NCBI GenBank assembly: GCA_038206385.1
Contig: JBBRAW010000016.1
Coordinates: forward strand, 1-43,679
Direction of reading: 5' to 3'
Length of the DNA: 43,679 nucleotides
From: JANXSD01 sp038206385
Lineage (GTDB): Bacteria; Bacteroidota; Bacteroidia; AKYH767-A; OLB10
The position numbers and the translations under genes were made by a program. Each line of letters begins with the position of its first letter. Position 1 is the first letter of the stretch. Shown piece by piece: positions 17,365-24,899 of this stretch. The notes below the pieces were generated by a model. That model searched no databases. It was given only the letters and a program-made list of their open reading frames with translations, and was not told the DNA's origin.

Positions 17365-18526
17365 ATATAAAGAACGACTAAAGAATATTCTTCTTAATGG
17401 AATTAATGCTGGGATAACACCTATTTTTAGTTTATTAATTTCATTAGTAGTTGTTCGTAATTATGGACCATTATTATGGGGTGATTTTGTACAAATTCTT
17501 TTATGGTTAAATATTGGAGCTCATTTAGCCGCATTTGGTTCAAAAGAATTTTTATTGAGAAAATTTAGTTACGACCCATCAGAGTCTTCTACACTTTTAA
17601 AATCTTCTATTGAGGCGCGATTACCTCTCGTCATTGCGATTGTATTAGGATTCATAGCACTCCCCTACTTTGGATTGATCCGTTCATCATGGATGTTCTT
17701 ATGGCTTTTCTTTAGATTTATTTATCAATCCTACGATGTAATAATTATTTGGAGAAAAAAATTTGAATTAAGTATCCTTGTTGAAGCCAGCATTGGTTTA
17801 GTATTATTAATCGTATTAAAATTTTGGCAAGGAAATATGTCATCCTTAAATTTAATTCAATGTTTTGCTCTTGCAGAAATAGCAAAAGCACTATTCATGA
17901 TAGCACTAAATTATCAAGAATATCTTCCTTCATTTAAAATAGTTTTCGACATTACACAATTAAAAGAGTCGTCATTATTTTTTTTAATAGGCTTTGCAGG
18001 ATTACTACACTCAAGAGTTGATCAATTATTAGCAACGCATTTTTTGTCTTCTTCAAGTCTTGCATTTTATCAAATTTTAATGAGCATGTTATTGTTATGT
18101 CAGTCGATTGCTCATTTTATTCTTCAGCCATTCGTAAAAAATTTATATCGCTTAAGCGAAGAAAGTATTAATAAAATTGCATTACAATTGTTATTGATTG
18201 GAGGATTATTATCTCCAATCTTAGTAGTAACAACAGGTTTTATCCTCAACTATTTTTATCATTTTGAAATTACAGGACAAATCATCATTTCAGGATTTAT
18301 TTTCATTGTGCCATTTTTCTATAGCTTGGCATACATTTATAGTTTATACAAAATGAAAGTAGAAAAACAAGTTTTATGGGTAAACTTTGCTGTGATAATT
18401 TTAAATATAGTTGTCCTTCCATTTGTATTTCCAATGTATGGAATTAATGGAGCAATTATTTTCGCAGCTTCACTTCAAGTGATTCAGGCAATTGTATTTC
18501 GAGTATTGGCAAAACGAGCATTCTAA
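17324..18526 (+). CDS. Oligosaccharide flippase family protein (Wzx-like)
   Basis: The 400-residue integral membrane protein has about 12 predicted hydrophobic segments. Its opening (KNILLNGINAGITPIFSLLISLVV) and the RNYGPLLWGDFVQIL segment are typical of the polysaccharide-biosynthesis MOP/Wzx superfamily. It would move lipid-linked glycans across the cytoplasmic membrane. I use the ATG at 17324 rather than the TTG one codon earlier; either way the start lies 41 bp inside the preceding glycosyltransferase gene. With the two glycosyltransferases it forms a compact assembly-and-export set, but no Wzy polymerase or initiating sugar-phosphate transferase is in the window. Confidence 0.82.
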   Translation: MKLSAVTENFTNSKYKERLKNILLNGINAGITPIFSLLISLVVVRNYGPLLWGDFVQILLWLNIGAHLAAFGSKEFLLRKFSYDPSESSTLLKSSIEARLPLVIAIVLGFIALPYFGLIRSSWMFLWLFFRFIYQSYDVIIIWRKKFELSILVEASIGLVLLIVLKFWQGNMSSLNLIQCFALAEIAKALFMIALNYQEYLPSFKIVFDITQLKESSLFFLIGFAGLLHSRVDQLLATHFLSSSSLAFYQILMSMLLLCQSIAHFILQPFVKNLYRLSEESINKIALQLLLIGGLLSPILVVTTGFILNYFYHFEITGQIIISGFIFIVPFFYSLAYIYSLYKMKVEKQVLWVNFAVIILNIVVLPFVFPMYGINGAIIFAASLQVIQAIVFRVLAKRAF

Positions 18527-18590
18527 ATCGTTTTGATAAAAAATTACATTGCCTCTTAAAACTAATTTATAGTATGAATTGGTATTATGC

Positions 18591-18625
18591 AAAAACATCC
18601 ATGCAAGAATTTTCTTACATGGATG
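18591..18625 (-). terminator. Terminator of glnN
   Basis: On the minus strand CATCCATGTAAG and CTTGCATGGATG pair (12 bp, one mismatch, 6-nt loop) and are followed by TTTTT, a good rho-independent terminator about 20 bp beyond the glnN stop. It also lies at the end of the convergent flippase gene. Confidence 0.8.
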
Positions 18626-18644
18626 CAGGCTATTTTATTTTTGA

Positions 18645-20837
18645 TTATCGAATTGTAACCATCTCACGATATTTTGGGAGCGGCCATGACTCATCATCGA
18701 CAATTAATTCTAGTTTATCTACGTTGTAACGGATGATTTCGAAATACGTTTTCACTTTGTCACAATAAGCGATGGCGCGTGAACGCAGATTCTCAATTGA
18801 ATTTGCTTTTTTACGGACATCTAACATTGAATCAACATTTGCTTTTATGATAACAATATGGGCAGAAATTTCTTTGATAATTTCCACTTGTGCTGCATAC
18901 GTTTCCTTAGCTAATCCTATTTCTTTCATCCCACGAACATTATCAATAAGTAAAGTTTGATATTTAATTGCAGCAGGCAGAATATGATTGATTGCAACTG
19001 ATCCCATTACTCGTGATTCAATTTGAATTTTCTTGATATACGTTTCAAGCATGATCTCATGACGTGCTTCTAATTCACGGTGAGTGAAAATATTATTTCG
19101 CTCGAACAAACTCATTGTTTCTTTACTTAAAAAAGCATCCAATGCAACAGGTGTTGTTGTTACATTACTTAATCCTCGCTTCTTAGCTTCTTTCTTCCAC
19201 TCTTCACCATAACCATTTCCTTCGAAACGAATTGCTTTTGATTCAACAATATATTTACGAAGTATTTTTAATATTGCTTCATCTGTTTTTGTTCCCTTCT
19301 TCGTCATACTTTCTACTTCAGTATGAAACGTCTTTAATTGATCCGCAACAATTGTATTTAAAATTGTCATTGGATGTCCGCAGTTTGCAGAGGAACCAAC
19401 AGCACGAAATTCAAATTTATTTCCAGTAAAGGCAAAAGGAGAAGTACGATTACGATCTGTATTATCTAAAAGTATTTCGGGAATTTTTCCGATGTTCAAC
19501 TTCAGCGCAGTCTTTTCTTCAGGTGTCATCTTTTTATCTTTTACAGATTTTTCGATTTCATCCAAAACGGCATTTAATTGCCCGCCAAGAAATATTGACA
19601 TGATAGCTGGAGGTGCTTCATTAGCTCCTAAACGATGATCATTACTAGCAGAGGCAATTCCAGCACGCATCAAATCAGCATGATCATGAACTGCTTTAAT
19701 AATATTGATAAACATTGTTAAGAACAACAAATTACTTTTCGGAGAATTTCCAGGAGACAATAAATTCTTTCCAGTGTCGGTTGACATACTCCAATTGTTA
19801 TGTTTACCAGATCCATTCATGCCTGCATAAGGCTTTTCGTGTAACAACACTTTAAAATGATGTTTGCGAGCTATCTTATCCATCAAATCCATTAACAAAG
19901 AATTGTGATCGACTGCTAAATTAATGTCTTCAAAAATTGGTGCGCACTCAAATTGTGAAGGTGCAACTTCATTATGACGCGTTTTTAAAGGAATACCTAA
20001 TTTCCATGATTCTATTTCGAGATCGACCATGAATCCATAAACACGAGCCGGTATTGAACCAAAATAATGATCGTCTAACTGTTGTGATTTTGCTGCATTT
20101 GCTCCGAACAATGTACGACCCGTCATTTCTAAATCAGGACGTGCATTAAACAAATCAATATCTACAAGAAAATACTCTTGTTCAATGCCTAGTGTTGACC
20201 AAACATGCGTTACATTCTTATCAAAATATTGGCAAACAGGAATTGCTGCTTGATTTAATGCTGAAAGTGCTTTTAATAATGGCGCTTTAAAATCTAATGT
20301 TTCACCAGTGTAAGAAACAAAAATTGTTGGGATACATAATGTTTTTCCACCAGGACCTTCCATCACGAAAGCGGGAGAACTTGGATCCCAAGCAGTATAA
20401 CCTCGTGCTTCAAACGTATTACGAATTCCACCATTTGGAAACGAAGAAGCATCAGGTTCTTGTTGTACTAATGCACTTGAACTAAATGATTCCATCGGTC
20501 GCTGCTCATCACTTAACTCAAAAAAGGCATCATGCTTTTCGGCAGTAGAACCTGTGAGTGGTTGAAACCAATGTGTATAATGTGTAGCGCCCAAACTTAT
20601 CGCCCAAGTTTTCATTGAAGTAGCTACTAACTCCGCAACTTTACGATCAATCCGTTGACCAGTTGAAGTTGCTTCTTGTACTTGTTTAAATACATCTTTT
20701 GAAAGATACTTGTGCATCTTTTCTTTATCAAATACATTAGTTGCAAAATAATCCGAAACCTTGTTGGAAGGAGGAATTACTGAAATTGGAGTGCGGTTAA
20801 TGCTACTTTCAAGCGCTTTAAAACGAAGAATGGCCAT
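18645..20837 (-). CDS. glnN: Glutamine synthetase type III
   Basis: The 730-residue length and sequence identify the type III glutamine synthetase (GSIII) first described in Bacteroides and cyanobacteria, not the ~470-residue GlnA. Visible signatures are VMEGPGGKTLCIPT, EVAPSQFECAPIFED, MNGSGKHNNWSMSTDTG (ammonium/ATP site region), ASNDHRLGANEAPP and NRTSPFAFTGNKFEFRAVG. It condenses glutamate and ammonia with ATP to give glutamine in the cytoplasm. It has its own leader of 357 bp containing a TATATTTG box and a poly-G run, and a strong terminator, so it is monocistronic. kup lies upstream on the same strand. Confidence 0.97.
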   Translation of the reverse strand: MAILRFKALESSINRTPISVIPPSNKVSDYFATNVFDKEKMHKYLSKDVFKQVQEATSTGQRIDRKVAELVATSMKTWAISLGATHYTHWFQPLTGSTAEKHDAFFELSDEQRPMESFSSSALVQQEPDASSFPNGGIRNTFEARGYTAWDPSSPAFVMEGPGGKTLCIPTIFVSYTGETLDFKAPLLKALSALNQAAIPVCQYFDKNVTHVWSTLGIEQEYFLVDIDLFNARPDLEMTGRTLFGANAAKSQQLDDHYFGSIPARVYGFMVDLEIESWKLGIPLKTRHNEVAPSQFECAPIFEDINLAVDHNSLLMDLMDKIARKHHFKVLLHEKPYAGMNGSGKHNNWSMSTDTGKNLLSPGNSPKSNLLFLTMFINIIKAVHDHADLMRAGIASASNDHRLGANEAPPAIMSIFLGGQLNAVLDEIEKSVKDKKMTPEEKTALKLNIGKIPEILLDNTDRNRTSPFAFTGNKFEFRAVGSSANCGHPMTILNTIVADQLKTFHTEVESMTKKGTKTDEAILKILRKYIVESKAIRFEGNGYGEEWKKEAKKRGLSNVTTTPVALDAFLSKETMSLFERNNIFTHRELEARHEIMLETYIKKIQIESRVMGSVAINHILPAAIKYQTLLIDNVRGMKEIGLAKETYAAQVEIIKEISAHIVIIKANVDSMLDVRKKANSIENLRSRAIAYCDKVKTYFEIIRYNVDKLELIVDDESWPLPKYREMVTIR

Positions 20838-20924
20838 TGTATTAGCTTTAGATTTTTATAAGATATTTTTTACGTCGATGATTCCGAATTGTTTCACGAA
20901 TCACACTTTTTTTCAATTCGACGA

Positions 20925-20932
20925 CAAATATA
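20925..20932 (-). promoter_or_regulatory. Candidate -7 box of glnN
   Basis: The minus strand reads TATATTTG, a perfect TAnnTTTG, about 88 bp upstream of the glnN ATG. No TTG is present at the usual -33 distance. Confidence 0.4.
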
Positions 20933-21031
20933 TGTTCGATTTTACTGAAATTTTAATAAAAAGTGATCTTTTTTTATAAAATCAATTTTTATTTAGGGGG
21001 TAATGTATAAAAAATAGCAAATTTTTGAGCA

Positions 21032-21040
21032 CCCCCCCCC
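21032..21040. repeat. Homopolymer tract of nine C (G on the minus strand)
   Basis: Nine consecutive C are followed by six T in an otherwise very AT-rich spacer, about 195 bp upstream of glnN and about 155 bp downstream of kup. Such tracts are prone to slippage. Confidence 0.8.
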
Positions 21041-21194
21041 TTTTTTATCTTACTTCTCAAAAAAAAATTGGATTTGGGCGTTAGGAATTTAAATGATTTT
21101 TAAAAAAGTAATGCTTACATCTTTCCATAGACAAATCATTAAAATTCATTTGATAAAAATATGGGAAGATAAAAGTGTACAAAAAAGTGAAAAA

Positions 21195-23141
21195 CTATTT
21201 ATCATCTACCCTCTTTAATTTAAGCCCTTTAATCGGACTAACTACAAGCGGAATTTTTTCAACAGTAACAGAGCTAGTATCTAAGCCGAAAGCTCGTTCT
21301 TCGGGAAGTGATACTTTTTTTATCATAAAATAAATATCCATGATGATTTTTTGTATCCATGGTAATTCATTGTCAAGACTTAAAAATTTCTCCATTACAA
21401 CAAAACGAAAATCGCCAACAAGATTACGCTTTTGCAAAGAAGGGTATCTGCTAATAATATTTACTTCTTTATTTTGAACCATATCAATAACAACTTGACG
21501 AAACATTAAATTTACGCGTGGATCGACACGAAATCCTATTCGAAAATCAATACGTATAACTTTATCGTGCATTAACTCATTCACTTTATACTCTAACGTA
21601 TATGGTTCATCTAATACATCAACATGAACGAACCAATATAAATCGGCACGTTTGGGTTGCTTATTTAAAACGGAAAGAATAATTTTTTCTTCGATCTCAT
21701 TGATATTATTTGCGCTTGTTAAGTACACTAAATGCGTTGCATATTTGGGAATAGACTCATCTTCACTTAACGCTTTAATGAGTGGAAGCTGATCATCAAT
21801 AACAATAAATTCTACGAGTCGATTTCGGATTTTTCGAGCATAATATAACACGAGCATTACTATAATTAAAACAGAAGCAACGGCAAGTGTAACCCATCCG
21901 CCATGTTTAAATTTATCGAGATTTGCAATAAGAAAAGCTGATTCTATAAAAGCATAAATTATAAAAACTGCTATTGGAATTATGATTGGAAAATTCTTCA
22001 GGTATAGATAATAAGTCAATAACAAAGTTGTCATCAACATGGTTAAGATGATTGCTAAACCATACGCTGCTTCCATACCTGATGATTGTTGAAAATACAA
22101 CACAACACCTACACATCCAAAATATAATATCCAATTGATGGAAGGAATGTATAACTGTCCTCGTAATTCAGATGGATATACCACTTTAACTTTTGGCCAA
22201 AAGTTTAAACGTATCGCTTCGTTTATCAAAGTAAAAGAACCGCTTATTAATGCTTGACTAGCGATAATTGCTGCTGCAGTTGCAATTCCAATTCCAATTG
22301 GCAAAAACCATTCTGGCATTAATTCAAAAAAGGGATTTCTTCCTCCTAACATTTGTCCTTCGTGATTAATTAACCACGAACCTTGTCCGAAATAATTTAA
22401 TACTAAGCAGGTCTTAACAAAAATCCAGCTTACACGTATATTTTGCCTACCACAATGACCAAGATCGCTATACAATGCTTCAGCCCCAGTAGTGCACAGA
22501 AATACTGCGCCTAATATCCAAAATCCGCCAGGGTAATTTACAAGTAATTGATAAGCATAATAAGGATTTAATGCGGCAAGAATAAGTTCATTGCTTAATA
22601 AGTTTTTTAATCCAAGTACCCCAAGCATACTGAACCATATCATCATCATTGGACCAAAAAACTTCCCTACGAAATTAGAACCGAATCGTTGTATGACGAA
22701 TAGCGCAGTTATAATTCCTATAACGATTGGTATAACGGGGAAATCAGGGCGAATACTATGCAACCCTTCGACAGCTGATGAGACTGAAATTGGTGGTGTA
22801 ATAATTCCATCTGCCATGAGCGTACTACCACCAATTATAGCTGGAAAAACTAACCACTTCGTTTTTTTTCGACGGACAAGCGCATAAAGTGAAAATATTC
22901 CTCCTTCTCCTTTGTTATCTGCACGAAGCGTAAGAATAACATATTTGATGGTTGTTTGAAGTGTTAGTGTCCAGAAAATACAGGAAATACCACCTATTAC
23001 TAATGTTTCATTAATTGACGTTAGGCCAACTATTGCCTTCATTACATAAAGTGGAGAAGTACCAATGTCTCCATAGATAATTCCAAGTGTAACGAGTAAT
23101 CCGGCGGCTGTGACGCGTTCCAGAGATTGATGCTTCTGCAC
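21195..23141 (-). CDS. kup: Kup-family potassium uptake transporter
   Basis: The 648-residue protein matches the Kup/HAK/KT family in length and motifs: GIIYGDIGTSPLYVMKAI near the N-terminus, LRADNKGEGGIFSLYALVRR, then about twelve transmembrane segments and a hydrophilic C-terminal domain of roughly 200 residues. It takes up K+ (proton symport in characterised members) across the inner membrane. The start is a GTG at 23141; the frame upstream has no ATG, GTG or TTG, and MQKHQSLERVTAAG fits the family N-terminus. Divergent to the Fic gene; the spacer contains the Fic operators. Confidence 0.95.
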   Translation of the reverse strand: MQKHQSLERVTAAGLLVTLGIIYGDIGTSPLYVMKAIVGLTSINETLVIGGISCIFWTLTLQTTIKYVILTLRADNKGEGGIFSLYALVRRKKTKWLVFPAIIGGSTLMADGIITPPISVSSAVEGLHSIRPDFPVIPIVIGIITALFVIQRFGSNFVGKFFGPMMMIWFSMLGVLGLKNLLSNELILAALNPYYAYQLLVNYPGGFWILGAVFLCTTGAEALYSDLGHCGRQNIRVSWIFVKTCLVLNYFGQGSWLINHEGQMLGGRNPFFELMPEWFLPIGIGIATAAAIIASQALISGSFTLINEAIRLNFWPKVKVVYPSELRGQLYIPSINWILYFGCVGVVLYFQQSSGMEAAYGLAIILTMLMTTLLLTYYLYLKNFPIIIPIAVFIIYAFIESAFLIANLDKFKHGGWVTLAVASVLIIVMLVLYYARKIRNRLVEFIVIDDQLPLIKALSEDESIPKYATHLVYLTSANNINEIEEKIILSVLNKQPKRADLYWFVHVDVLDEPYTLEYKVNELMHDKVIRIDFRIGFRVDPRVNLMFRQVVIDMVQNKEVNIISRYPSLQKRNLVGDFRFVVMEKFLSLDNELPWIQKIIMDIYFMIKKVSLPEERAFGLDTSSVTVEKIPLVVSPIKGLKLKRVDDK

Positions 23142-23255
23142 GATAAAGAATTTCGAGGCTAAAGTATAAATAACAGGTAGAAATAAGAGGGAATATGTAA
23201 TAATGAAATAAAAAAAATCATTAATAAGAATGATATGGACTGAATTTGGGTCATG

Positions 23256-23286
23256 ATGCGGAGAATAATTTGCTTAATCTCCGCAT
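23256..23286. promoter_or_regulatory. Candidate operator: ATGCGGAGA inverted pair upstream of Fic promoter
   Basis: ATGCGGAGA (23256-23264) and its exact complement TCTCCGCAT (23278-23286) form a perfect 9-bp inverted pair with a 13-bp spacer, 18 bp upstream of the -33 element of the Fic promoter. A third copy is at 23344-23352. The GC-rich word stands out in AT-rich DNA. Confidence 0.65.
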
Positions 23287-23303
23287 ATAATAAGTTGAAT
23301 AAA

Positions 23304-23334
23304 TTGTTAATTTGGGAAAAGAATCATATATTTG
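23304..23334 (+). promoter_or_regulatory. Promoter of the Fic gene
   Basis: TTG (23304-23306), 20 bp, then TATATTTG (23327-23334): both halves match the Bacteroidota consensus TTG-N19/20-TAnnTTTG. Transcription should begin near 23340, which rules out the longer frame that opens at 23253 and supports the ATG at 23355. Confidence 0.75.
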
Positions 23335-23343
23335 CTGCTAATA

Positions 23344-23352
23344 ATGCGGAGA
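23344..23352. promoter_or_regulatory. Third ATGCGGAGA operator copy at the transcription start
   Basis: A direct copy of the word found at 23256-23264, including flanking AAT-A, lies between the predicted transcription start and the ATG at 23355. A protein bound here would block initiation or the ribosome site. Confidence 0.6.
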
Positions 23353-23354
23353 AT

Positions 23355-24461
23355 ATGTATATTCATCAACGAAAAGATTGGCCAAATTTTATATGGGAAG
23401 AGGGCAAATTGCTTAAACTTCTAACTAAGATTACCAAGAAACAGGGAAGGCTAATTGGAAGAATGGAAAGCATAGGATTCCAATTACAATCGGAAGCTGT
23501 ATTGCGCTCAATAACGCTTGAGGTATTAAAATCCAATGAAATAGAAGGTGAATTATTAAATCCAGAGCAAGTTAGATCGTCAGTAGCACGGCGGCTTGGT
23601 TTAGATATAGCAGGTTTAATTCCTTCAGATAGGTACGTTGACGGTGCTGTAGAAATGATGCTCGATGCAACGCAAGCATACCTTTTGCCACTTACAAAAA
23701 CTCGACTTTTTGCATGGCATAATTTACTTTTCCCTCTAAATGAAAATAGGTCATCAAAAATGGTGATTGGAAAATGGAGAAATAATAAGTTAGATGATCC
23801 AATGCAAGTTGTTTCGGGTGCGATGGGAAAAGAAAAAGTTCATTTTCAAGCTCCTAATTCAGATCTACTATCAAAAGAAATGAAAACATTTCTAGAGTGG
23901 TTTAATAAAGATTCAGAACTTCACCCATTGTTAAAAGCTGCCGTTTCGCATCTTTGGTTTGTTACGCTCCATCCATTTGATGATGGCAATGGTCGAGTAG
24001 CAAGAGCTATAGCTGATATGCAGCTAACGCGTGCTGATGAAATTCCACAACGGTTTTATAGTATGTCGTCACAGATAAGAATAGAACGCAAACAGTATTA
24101 CTCAATTCTTGAAAAAACGCAAAAAGGCTCACTTGACATTACAGACTGGATCGAATGGTTTATCGAATGTTTAGAGAGAGCAATCGCAGCTTCTGAAGAA
24201 ACACTTTCAAGTATCATCAAGAAATCCCGCTATTGGGATCTATTACATTCTAAAAGTTTGAGTGATCGTCAGAAAATGATGATTAATAAATTACTGGATG
24301 GATTTGAAGGAAAGTTAACATCATCAAAATGGGCAAAAATTTCTGGTTGTTCACAGGACACCGCGATGCGCGACATTCAAAATTTAATTGATCAACGTAT
24401 ATTAAATCGAGAAGATGCTGGTGGGAGAAGTACGAATTATAAATTGATAGAGATTGATTGA
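23355..24461 (+). CDS. Fic-domain AMPylating protein with C-terminal winged helix
   Basis: The 368-residue protein starts MYIHQRKDWPNFIWEEG, typical of Fic proteins with the DUF4172 N-terminal region. The inhibitory helix SNEIEG (Ser60 to Gly65, Glu64) matches [S/T]xxxE[G/N] ahead of the Fic core, placing it in class II, the self-inhibited group. The catalytic loop HPFDDGNGRVAR (206-217) is intact, so it should transfer AMP from ATP to Ser/Thr/Tyr of target proteins. The last ~60 residues (SSKWAKISGCSQDTAMRDIQ, GGRSTNYKL) look like a winged helix-turn-helix. No antitoxin gene is adjacent. The start follows from the promoter at 23304-23334. Targets unknown. Confidence 0.9.
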   Translation: MYIHQRKDWPNFIWEEGKLLKLLTKITKKQGRLIGRMESIGFQLQSEAVLRSITLEVLKSNEIEGELLNPEQVRSSVARRLGLDIAGLIPSDRYVDGAVEMMLDATQAYLLPLTKTRLFAWHNLLFPLNENRSSKMVIGKWRNNKLDDPMQVVSGAMGKEKVHFQAPNSDLLSKEMKTFLEWFNKDSELHPLLKAAVSHLWFVTLHPFDDGNGRVARAIADMQLTRADEIPQRFYSMSSQIRIERKQYYSILEKTQKGSLDITDWIEWFIECLERAIAASEETLSSIIKKSRYWDLLHSKSLSDRQKMMINKLLDGFEGKLTSSKWAKISGCSQDTAMRDIQNLIDQRILNREDAGGRSTNYKLIEID

Positions 24462-24524
24462 ATAAAGTAAATGAAATTTAGATTATAAAAAATCATTTAT
24501 TATTAATCATTAATATTTCTTGAA

Positions 24525-24544
24525 GTTCCGATAGTTGTCGGGAC
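24525..24544. repeat. Short imperfect palindrome downstream of the Fic gene
   Basis: GTTCCGA and TCGGGAC pair over 7 bp (one G-T) around a 6-nt loop. It lacks a T-run. It resembles the CCGATAG-CTATCGG type of dispersed palindrome often seen in Bacteroidota spacers; a degenerate relative (AATAGCTATCGTG) is near 2591. Confidence 0.35.
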
Positions 24545-24570
24545 ATACAAATGACTTCGAATAAAATAGA

Positions 24571-24596
24571 AAAAGGCATCATTGCTGATGCCTTTT
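24571..24596 (-). terminator. Terminator of the tRNA gene
   Basis: A perfect 11-bp stem AAAAGGCATCA/TGATGCCTTTT with a 4-nt loop begins 5 bp after the tRNA 3' end on the minus strand and continues into a T-rich tail. Confidence 0.85.
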
Positions 24597-24600
24597 CTTT

Positions 24601-24675
<75 letters not shown>

Positions 24676-24899
24676 CTATGTATCTTAAAACTAATTTTTA
24701 CGATTTTTTCTTGAAAGAAGCTCAAAAACTCCCAACCGGGCTGCAAATGTAACAATATTTTAGATCATAGGGGTTAATTAATCATTTTATTCTATAAATG
24801 GCACAGAATCAAACAGAAAAAAGTATGATAAATCACAATTACATTTAAAGTTTAATAATGCCGATAAAAAAAATTATTGATTTGATTTATCATTTATGT
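24676..24899. other. Spacer between the tRNA and the CHASE3-PAS gene
   Basis: No gene, terminator or promoter is convincing here. In particular, no histidine-kinase coding sequence continues downstream of the CHASE3-PAS stop in any frame of the minus strand. Confidence 0.5.

Larger units (their letters stand above)
20838..21194 (-). promoter_or_regulatory. glnN leader and upstream region (no gene)
   Basis: No coding potential is seen. On the minus strand it holds a TATATTTG box (20925-20932) and, inside the presumed leader, arms CGAATTG (20885-20891) and CAATTCG (20914-20920) that could form a 7-bp stem. Further upstream is a homopolymer run of nine G (C on the plus strand, 21032-21040) flanked by A6, and a run of five C (20996-21000 on the opposite strand). 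Confidence 0.5.

Noticed and set aside
20996..21046. Plus-strand terminator formed by G5 and the C9-T6 run
   Set aside because: No plus-strand gene ends there, the stem is only five G-C pairs and the loop is long.
22591..22887. 98-codon plus-strand frame opposite kup
   Set aside because: Antisense shadow of the transmembrane region of kup; no domain content.
23253..23354. Longer Fic start giving 34 extra residues
   Set aside because: It lies upstream of a good promoter and within the operator repeats; the added residues do not resemble the family.
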